Shown: one piece after another, positions 14,407 through 20,190 of the stretch
How positions within the stretch are numbered: the first letter of the stretch is position 1
How the letters are laid out: every line of letters begins with the position of its first letter
Origin: Bacteroidetes bacterium 4572_114
GTDB lineage: Bacteria > Bacteroidota > Bacteroidia > Bacteroidales > 4484-276
DNA length: 20,190 bases
NCBI GenBank assembly: GCA_002254335.1
Contig: NIVA01000031.1
Location: forward strand, 1-20,190
Direction of reading: 5' to 3'
Notes under the pieces: model-generated
The model's input: only the letters and a program-made list of their open reading frames with translations
Databases searched by the model: none
What the model was told of the DNA's origin: nothing
Translations under genes and position numbers: made by a program

Positions 14407-15861
14407 ATGAAGAAAAAATTTTTATCCAATTTAATTCTAATCCTGTTTTTAAACCTTCTGATCAAACCCTTTTGGATCCTTGGGATAGACAGGACGGTTC
14501 AAAATGTAGTAGGGGCCGAGGAATATGGGTTTTATTTTGTGATATTCAATTTCTCTTTTTTGTTTAATATCTTCCTCGATTTAGGTATCACCAACTACAA
14601 CAACCGTAACATTGCGCAACACAACCACTTGCTCAATAAGCATTTCAGCGGCATAGTCATTATAAAACTATTCCTTGCGGTAGTTTACACCATCGTTACT
14701 TTCAGCTTTGGGTTGGCCATTGGTTTTAATGCACATCAATTGGGGCTTTTAGGTTTCCTGGCTTTCAACCAGTTTTTGCTTTCCTTTATTCTTTACCTGC
14801 GGTCAAATATTTCGGGGTTGCTGATGTTCAGGGCCGACAGTTTCCTCTCTGTTCTCGACAGGGTACTTATGATAATCATTTGCGGCGTTTTAATTTGGGG
14901 GCATGTTACCAGCTCATCATTTCAAATAGAATGGTTTGTGTATGCCCAAACCTCGGCATATTTGCTTACAGCGCTCATAGCTTTGATTGTTGTTATTAAA
15001 AAAGCTGCATTTAAAAGGCTTAACTGGAACATACCTTTTTTTATCATGATCATCAAGCAGAGCTTTCCGTTTGCTGTCCTGGTTTTGTTGATGACCTTTT
15101 ATAACAGGATTGATCCGGTGATGATAGAACGATTGTTGCCAGATAAACTTGGGGATACGGAAGCTGGTATTTATGCCTCTGCATACAGGCTTTTAGATGC
15201 TGCCAATATGATCGCATACTTGTTTTCGGTACTGCTATTGCCACTGTTTGCCAGAATGATAAAAAACCGTGAACCTGTTGTTCATGTAATAAAAATGGCT
15301 GCTACCCTGCTTATAATTATTTCCTCGATAGTAGCGTTCGGCTGTCATTTTTATAGCTACGAACTGATGGATTTACTGTATGTGGCCCACGTTGAACAAT
15401 CGGCTGAAGTATTTCGCTTATTGATATTTGGATATATTGCAATTTCTACAACCTATGTGTTTGGTACACTGCTCACCGCCAATGGAAATTTAAAAATGTT
15501 AAACTTTGTGGCTGCCGGAGGTATGGTCATCAACCTTGTTATGAACTTGGTTTTGGTGCCCAGGTTATTTGCGGTTGGCTCGGCCTATGCAAGCCTGGTC
15601 GCGCAATTTTTAACTGCAATTGTTCAGGTTTTCCTGGTCCAGCGTATCTTTAAATTTGAGGTAAACTATAAATTCCTTGCCACGATTGTTGCATTTGTTG
15701 CCGGGCTAATTGTGATCAACTATTTGTCGAGGATGTTATTTGATAACTGGATGTACAATTTTGTAGTTATGGTGGTCGCCTCACTTCTTTTGGCAATGAT
15801 ATTGAAATTGTTAAACATCAGGGGGTTCATAACTATTTTAAGGAGTGAAGAGACTGGATAA
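14407..15861 (+). CDS. Polysaccharide flippase, Wzx-like (MOP superfamily)
   Basis: Predicted inner-membrane exporter that flips lipid-linked oligosaccharide units to the periplasm. At 484 residues it has the usual size of Wzx-type proteins and consists almost wholly of hydrophobic helices, likely 12-14. The N-terminal part has the typical pattern: a short Lys-rich start, then a loop with VGAEEYGFYFVIFNFSFLF and FLDLGITNYNNRNIAQ, which resembles the first helices of Wzx/RfbX proteins. Mid-chain NRIDPVMIERLLPDKLGDTE followed by AGIYASAYRLLDAANMIAYLF is characteristic of the family. The C-terminus ends in a small basic cytoplasmic tail (LNIRGFITILRSEETG). It is the first of three polysaccharide genes on this strand; a 286-base gap with a MITE-like element separates it from the double Wzz. 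Which glycan it carries cannot be read from the sequence. Confidence 0.88.
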   Translation: MKKKFLSNLILILFLNLLIKPFWILGIDRTVQNVVGAEEYGFYFVIFNFSFLFNIFLDLGITNYNNRNIAQHNHLLNKHFSGIVIIKLFLAVVYTIVTFSFGLAIGFNAHQLGLLGFLAFNQFLLSFILYLRSNISGLLMFRADSFLSVLDRVLMIIICGVLIWGHVTSSSFQIEWFVYAQTSAYLLTALIALIVVIKKAAFKRLNWNIPFFIMIIKQSFPFAVLVLLMTFYNRIDPVMIERLLPDKLGDTEAGIYASAYRLLDAANMIAYLFSVLLLPLFARMIKNREPVVHVIKMAATLLIIISSIVAFGCHFYSYELMDLLYVAHVEQSAEVFRLLIFGYIAISTTYVFGTLLTANGNLKMLNFVAAGGMVINLVMNLVLVPRLFAVGSAYASLVAQFLTAIVQVFLVQRIFKFEVNYKFLATIVAFVAGLIVINYLSRMLFDNWMYNFVVMVVASLLLAMILKLLNIRGFITILRSEETG

Positions 15862-15951
15862 AATTTAAATGGTCTTGTCACCTTATTAATGGATAATTTC
15901 TAAAACAAATATTTGTTAGTGTTTTCCACTAAATTATTAATAGTAATATTT

Positions 15952-16080
15952 GAGTCAGGTCTAAAAACGAAGTTTTTGAAAATTAGCGAAATTTTATTGT
16001 TTCCAAACAAATGATTACAAGACAATTAAAAAAGTACATTAGCGCATTAGCGGCAAAATATAGCTTTTTAGACCGGACTC
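15952..16080. mobile_element. 129-bp MITE-like element with candidate target duplication
   Basis: The left end GAGTCAGGTCTAAAAA (15952-15967) and right end TTTTTAGACCGGACTC (16065-16080) are inverted repeats matching at 15 of 16 positions. Both are flanked by the direct repeat ATATTT (15946-15951 and 16081-16086), as expected of a 6-bp target duplication. The interior is AT-rich, holds ATTAGCG three times, and has no coding frame. It fills most of the flippase-Wzz gap and ends 34 bases before the candidate promoter of the Wzz gene. Confidence 0.65.
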
Positions 16081-16114
16081 ATATTTAAATTTCAGGTTTA
16101 AGATTAAAAAATTC

Positions 16115-16122
16115 TATTTTTG
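16115..16122 (+). promoter_or_regulatory. Candidate -7 box of the Wzz gene
   Basis: TATTTTTG fits the Bacteroidota consensus TAnnTTTG and lies 25 bases before the ATG at 16148, giving a short leader. No clear -33 TTTG is seen at the usual 19-21 bp spacing, so strength is uncertain. The MITE-like element ends just upstream and could have altered the -33 region. Confidence 0.4.
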
Positions 16123-16147
16123 TGCCCTTATTTGATAATTAACAGAT

Positions 16148-18418
16148 ATGGTATTCAGGAAATCTGAGAACGAAAATTTTGATTCAACAAATATTTTGCT
16201 GTTTTTAATAAAATGGCAAAAGCCTTTGTTGATTGTTACTTTTACTGCAATTGTTGCCGCTATAGTTTTTTCATCACCCTATTTTATTAAGCCAAAATTC
16301 AAGTCAACGGTAATTCTATATCCGGCTGCCACCAGTGCTATTTCGAAGGCCTTGCTTGTGGAAAATGCCCGTGCCGAAGACGACGTACTTTCCTTTGGTA
16401 AGGATGAAGAGACAGAGCAATTGCTGCAGATACTCCATTCAAATAAAATCAGGGACCGGATAATTGAGAAGTACGACCTGATGGGCCATTATGGGATTGA
16501 AAAAGGCTCACAATATAAATTTACCAAACTCTACCGCGAATACGAGGGCAACATTACTTTTAGAAGGACTGAATTTATGGCCGTTAAAATTTCAGTTCTT
16601 GACACCGACCCCCAGATGGCCGCAGATATTGCCAACGACATATCATCATTGCTGGATTCGACAAAAAACCAAATGCAGAAGGAGAGGGCAATCCGGGCTT
16701 ATGAAATTGTCCGGGAAAAATATTTTAAGCTAAGGGACGAGGTTGCTTCAATGGAAGACTCACTTACAATATTAAGGGAGTTTGGGGTGCATGATTATGA
16801 ATCGCAGAGTGAGATGATAAACCGGCAATTGGCCATCGAACTGGCAAAAGGCGATGTACAGGCAGTGAAGCGTTTAGAAGGAAAACTGGAAATCCTTTCT
16901 AAATATGGTGGCCCCTATGTTTCCATTAGGGATGCACTGGAATATGAAAAGAAACAACTCAGCATGATCAAGGCAAAATACGAAGAAGCCAAGACGGATG
17001 CCGAGGAGGTGTTGCCAACCAAGTTTATTGTAAATGAAGCGTATAAAGCCGAGCGAAAGACTTACCCAATACGCTGGTTAATTGTACTGGTAACGGCAGT
17101 ATCAGCTTTTCTACTTACTTTGACCCTTATATTGATCATTGAAAATTTACAGCAATACTTGTCTTTCTCAACGGATTATCTGAGGGGCGTAAAAACAAAA
17201 CCTTTTAATAAAGATAAGTTGCCGGAGGAAAAAACGGGGCCGGCACCACCGGGCGGGCCGCCTCAACGGGCACAGGCAAACCCGGTAATACAGCCAAGGC
17301 CCATTAAAAAGGATCTTGAAGATCACAAAAAAGAAAAAACAACAAAAGAAAAAACAATTGAAATAAAAAAGCCTGTAGGACAACAAAAGCAAGATCAAAT
17401 TATAATTACTGAAACAACTGAAAAAAGCAATAATCAAATGGAGGGATACTTCGCAAATATGAATATTTTAAAACTATTGTTCAAGTGGAAAATACATTTA
17501 ACAGTAATTGTATTGCTTGCTATAATCCTGGCTGCAATATTTTCGAGTTCTGTATTCATTACACCTATGTTTAAATCTTACGCCCTTGTTTATCCGTCAA
17601 ATGTACAGCCCTATTCCGAGGAAAGCGAAACCGAGCAAATGCTTCAATATTTCCAGTCAAAGGATGTCAGGGACAATATTATCAGAAAATATAACCTGGG
17701 CAAACGTTACAAGTTAGATTCCTCCTATAAATATTTTCAGTCTGCCATTTTGTGGGAATACGGCAAAAATATTTCTATATCAAAAACCCCATTTGAATCT
17801 GTCAGGATCGATGTTATGGATTCCGATCCCCAGGTTGCGTGCGACATTACCAATGATATAATCAATTACTACAACCAAAAGGTTTTAAAAACACACCGGG
17901 AGAAATATAAGGAAGTGGTTGACATTCTTGCTAACAGGTTAGAAAAGAAAAAACAGGAAATTGATTCTATTGAAAAGAAGCATCATTTACTAAGGACCGA
18001 GTACGGCCTTATTGATTACCCGAACCAATCCCGCGAGGTTGCAAGGGGTTTTTTAGGGACTGTGGATGGGAACAATGCGCAGTATGTTAATAAAAAAGAG
18101 GTATTGAAGTTGAAAAAGAACCTGGAGGAAAAAGGGGGCGAGTTCATTTTTTATAATGACAGATATTTTGATATTGTTAAAGAATATGGATCGATAAAAA
18201 TGGAATACGAAAATGCCAGGATGAACTATGAACGCAAAATTTCATATGTCAGCGTAGTATCGGAACCATTTGCGGCAGATAAGAAAAGTTACCCTGTGCG
18301 GTGGGTTATTGTTGCCATTACTGCAATCGCTACCCTGTTTTTCGGCTTTTTGATTATCATGATAATAGAAAACTTCCACTCCATCAGAACAAACTTTCAC
18401 GGTACTTCTGAAAAATAA
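16148..18418 (+). CDS. Chain-length regulator with two fused Wzz units
   Basis: Wzz-type polysaccharide co-polymerases set glycan chain length from the inner membrane. A standard one has two membrane helices around a periplasmic coiled coil and about 300-380 residues; this has 756 and two complete units. Unit 1: helix at 27-46, periplasmic part, helix at about 310-333 after KTYPIRW. Unit 2: helix at about 451-471, periplasmic part, helix at 720-740 after KSYPVRW. The units align along their length: EETEQLLQILHSNKIRD with SETEQMLQYFQSKDVRD, and VLDTDPQMAADIANDI with VMDSDPQVACDITNDI. Between them (about 334-440) lies a cytoplasmic linker, Pro-rich at 364-372 (GPAPPGGPP) then Lys/Glu/Thr-rich. 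Met431 could be the relic start of a once separate gene, though no ribosome site precedes it. No tyrosine-kinase domain is present. The polymerase gene follows 81 bases downstream. Confidence 0.87.
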   Translation: MVFRKSENENFDSTNILLFLIKWQKPLLIVTFTAIVAAIVFSSPYFIKPKFKSTVILYPAATSAISKALLVENARAEDDVLSFGKDEETEQLLQILHSNKIRDRIIEKYDLMGHYGIEKGSQYKFTKLYREYEGNITFRRTEFMAVKISVLDTDPQMAADIANDISSLLDSTKNQMQKERAIRAYEIVREKYFKLRDEVASMEDSLTILREFGVHDYESQSEMINRQLAIELAKGDVQAVKRLEGKLEILSKYGGPYVSIRDALEYEKKQLSMIKAKYEEAKTDAEEVLPTKFIVNEAYKAERKTYPIRWLIVLVTAVSAFLLTLTLILIIENLQQYLSFSTDYLRGVKTKPFNKDKLPEEKTGPAPPGGPPQRAQANPVIQPRPIKKDLEDHKKEKTTKEKTIEIKKPVGQQKQDQIIITETTEKSNNQMEGYFANMNILKLLFKWKIHLTVIVLLAIILAAIFSSSVFITPMFKSYALVYPSNVQPYSEESETEQMLQYFQSKDVRDNIIRKYNLGKRYKLDSSYKYFQSAILWEYGKNISISKTPFESVRIDVMDSDPQVACDITNDIINYYNQKVLKTHREKYKEVVDILANRLEKKKQEIDSIEKKHHLLRTEYGLIDYPNQSREVARGFLGTVDGNNAQYVNKKEVLKLKKNLEEKGGEFIFYNDRYFDIVKEYGSIKMEYENARMNYERKISYVSVVSEPFAADKKSYPVRWVIVAITAIATLFFGFLIIMIIENFHSIRTNFHGTSEK

Positions 18419-18499
18419 GTGGGATATCTAAAAAATGCTAAAATGAATTATGGTCAATTACCACTAAAATGATGGTAGGATCAATTTAAACAAACGGAT

Positions 18500-19927
18500 T
18501 TGATTGAGAAAATTAAACTATATTGGGTTTATGGTATCAGTTTGGCATTCATCGCGCTGAACGTCTATCTTTTTATAAACGAGTTTTATTGGTCGTTGAT
18601 TTTGCCTATTGGGATCGTTATCCTGTTAATGTATATTTTCGCTTTAGATAAACTGATTTTGTTTATCGTTTTTCTCACGCCACTTGCCATTAATGTCACT
18701 AATTTTGATATTGATATTGGCGTGTCATTACCTACGGAGCCCTTAATGTTTGGTGTATTGATCATATTTATTTTGAAGTTATTTTCGGGGACACCTTATG
18801 ACAAAAGGATTATTCACCATCCCGTCTCAATTGCCATCTTGTTTAGTTTAGGTTGGATGTTGATTGCAACATTTACCAGCGAAATACCCATTGTTTCCTT
18901 AAAATACCTTATAGCGAGGCTTTGGTTCGTAGTCCCGTTTTATTTTGTCGGTGTGATGCTTTTTAAGAAATTTGACAATATTAAAAAGTTTTCATGGCTT
19001 TATGTAATTGCATTGATGATTGTAATTATATATACTGTTGCCAACCATGCGAAATTTGGATTTAATGAAGAGACCGGCCACTGGGTCATGACACCGTTTT
19101 TTAATGATCACACAGTATATGGCGCAATGCTGGCCATGTTTGTGCCGGTGATGTTGGGTTTTTCATTTAACTTCAATTCTAAAAAAACTATACGCTGGAG
19201 TGCATTCGGTTTTTTTGTTTTATTGATTGTTGCCTTAGTCCTTTCATATAGCCGCGCTGCCTGGTTAAGCATAATTGCAGCATTTATTGTTTATATTGTT
19301 GTGATGCTCAAAATTAAATTCAAATGGATTTTTAGTGCCCTGGCGATTTTGGCAATCCTTTTCTTTACATTTCAATATAAGGTTTTGGAGCTATTGGAAC
19401 GAAACCAACAGGAGTCTTCTACCGACCTGGTTGAACATGTGCAATCGATCTATAATATTTCCTCCAGTGCTTCCAACCTTGAAAGGATCAACCGGTGGCA
19501 GGCGGCCATCAGGATGTTCAAGGAAAGGCCATTCCTGGGGTGGGGGCCGGGGACTTATCAGTTTGTTTATGCACCCTTCCAGAGGAGTAAAGAAAAAACT
19601 ATTATCAGTACAAATGCCGGTGAACTGGGCAATGCGCACAATGAATATCTCGGCCCTTTGTCAGAGCAAGGTGTTCTTGGGATGGTTGCCATGTTGTTAA
19701 TAGTGATATTTTCGGTATATACTGCCCTTAAAGTTTATAAATATGCCGAAGATAAAGAAGTGAAATTGATGGCATTGATCACTTTGCTTGCCCTGGTAAC
19801 ATATTTCACTCATGGTTTGCTCAACAATTTCCTTGATACCGATAAAGCATCAGTCCCATTTTGGGGGTTTCTTGCAATGGTGGTTGCCCTCGATCTGTTT
19901 CACAGTAAGAGGAAGCAGGAAGCTTGA
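18500..19927 (+). CDS. O-antigen polymerase/ligase family protein (Wzy/WaaL-like)
   Basis: Predicted inner-membrane glycan polymerase or ligase acting at the periplasmic face. It has 475 residues, mostly hydrophobic helices, about 10-12, with one large loop. That loop carries the family signature: RINRWQAAIRMFKERPFLG, then GWGPGTYQFVYAPF, then AHNEYLGPLSEQGVLG, in which His380 (HNEYL) is the conserved residue. Polymerases and ligases share this signature, so the sequence alone does not decide; the neighbouring flippase and Wzz favour the polymerase role. No ATG fits the start: a TAG lies in phase at 18476 and the first start codon is TTG at 18500, giving MIEKIKLYWVYG and a normal first helix. 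It lies 81 bases after the double Wzz and is probably co-transcribed with it. Confidence 0.88.
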   Translation: MIEKIKLYWVYGISLAFIALNVYLFINEFYWSLILPIGIVILLMYIFALDKLILFIVFLTPLAINVTNFDIDIGVSLPTEPLMFGVLIIFILKLFSGTPYDKRIIHHPVSIAILFSLGWMLIATFTSEIPIVSLKYLIARLWFVVPFYFVGVMLFKKFDNIKKFSWLYVIALMIVIIYTVANHAKFGFNEETGHWVMTPFFNDHTVYGAMLAMFVPVMLGFSFNFNSKKTIRWSAFGFFVLLIVALVLSYSRAAWLSIIAAFIVYIVVMLKIKFKWIFSALAILAILFFTFQYKVLELLERNQQESSTDLVEHVQSIYNISSSASNLERINRWQAAIRMFKERPFLGWGPGTYQFVYAPFQRSKEKTIISTNAGELGNAHNEYLGPLSEQGVLGMVAMLLIVIFSVYTALKVYKYAEDKEVKLMALITLLALVTYFTHGLLNNFLDTDKASVPFWGFLAMVVALDLFHSKRKQEA

Positions 19928-19956
19928 TTTAAAGGGGACGGGTTGGTAGTTTCGCA

Positions 19957-20127
19957 TTGACTGCTAAACTAAAAGGCAAGTTTATGTTAACTTATGATGA
20001 CACAGATGAGATTCGTTTGTTAGCAGAAAAATACAAATTAGATTTTCGGACTATTCCAATGAAAACCACACACCATATACAAAAGAATGAAATTATTATC
20101 TCCGACAATTTTGATTGGTGGAAATAA
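19957..20127 (+). pseudogene. C-terminal remnant of a D12-class (Dam-like) adenine methyltransferase
   Basis: A 56-codon frame from TTG 19957 to TAA 20125. It reads LTAKLKGKFMLTYDDTDEIR, then a helix LLAEKYKLDF, MKTTHHIQKNE, and IIISDNFDWW. GKFMLTYDD, the basic/His stretch and the ELLI-like strand (here EIIIS) match the C-terminal end of D12-class N6-adenine methyltransferases. Those proteins are about 250-320 residues, and the catalytic DPPY and the SAM-binding FxGxG are absent, since a stop lies in phase at 19930. The upstream bases code for nothing similar. It is a decayed fragment, perhaps of a lost phage or restriction-modification locus. Bases 20128-20190 contain nothing I can name. Confidence 0.6.
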
Positions 20128-20190
20128 AACTCTGGCCTCAAACCGTTATAAAGAATGCAGCACGTTGCACGTTATCAGACATTTGTTTAT

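Noticed and set aside
17168..17437. A Phe/Cys-rich 89-codon minus frame
   Set aside because: It is antisense to the Lys-rich linker of the double Wzz (AAA codons read as TTT); no independent support.

Overview
The window looks like a chromosomal segment of a Bacteroidota (Bacteroidetes) bacterium, most likely an anaerobe or facultative anaerobe. The evidence is three large secreted proteins, each ending in a type IX secretion (T9SS) C-terminal sorting domain, a candidate TAnnTTTG-type promoter, modest GC content, and long intergenic spaces filled with palindromic and tandem repeats. The oxygen-sensitive glycyl-radical enzyme fits an anaerobic lifestyle. Genus cannot be read from the sequence.

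Layout: (1) 2-1429, the 3' two-thirds of a mitochondrial-type aconitase. (2) 1430-2790, a long non-coding stretch with a perfectly in-register array of 21 8-bp units, short palindromes, decayed copies of a repeat family that reappears at 9.9 kb, and a foldable segment before the next gene. (3) 2791-9791, three secreted T9SS cargo proteins on the + strand: a beta-helix protein whose signal peptide lies in another frame, and two seven-repeat propeller-like proteins. A MITE-like inverted-repeat element separates the second from the third. (4) 9868-10220, an array of 31-nt palindromes alternating with 83-87-bp inverted-repeat elements. (5) 10247-13651, a minus-strand cluster: a glycyl-radical activating enzyme split into two reading frames, a glycyl-radical dehydratase very close to trans-4-hydroxy-L-proline dehydratase (HypD), and a small membrane protein. 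(6) 13652-14406, non-coding, with candidate control sites for that cluster, heptamer arrays and nested hairpins. (7) 14407-19927, three + strand membrane proteins of a Wzx/Wzy-type polysaccharide pathway: a flippase, a chain-length regulator made of two fused Wzz units, and a polymerase/ligase. (8) 19957-20127, the C-terminal remnant of a Dam-like (D12 class) adenine methyltransferase.

How the genes work together: activase plus HypD would convert hydroxyproline to pyrroline-5-carboxylate under anoxia, but the activase here has lost the segment that links its radical-SAM core to its C-terminus. Flippase, double Wzz and polymerase would move, size and polymerise a surface or secreted glycan; no glycosyltransferases are visible, so the rest of the locus probably lies elsewhere. 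The three T9SS proteins would be cell-surface or secreted.

The items most worth a second look are the double-Wzz fusion, the broken HypE-type activase, the out-of-frame signal peptide at 2791, a MITE-like element with candidate 6-bp target duplications at 15946-16086, a second MITE-like family at 8071 and 13791, and the composite palindrome family at 1.6-2.1 kb and 9.9-10.2 kb. No tRNA, rRNA, CRISPR array or transposase gene was seen.
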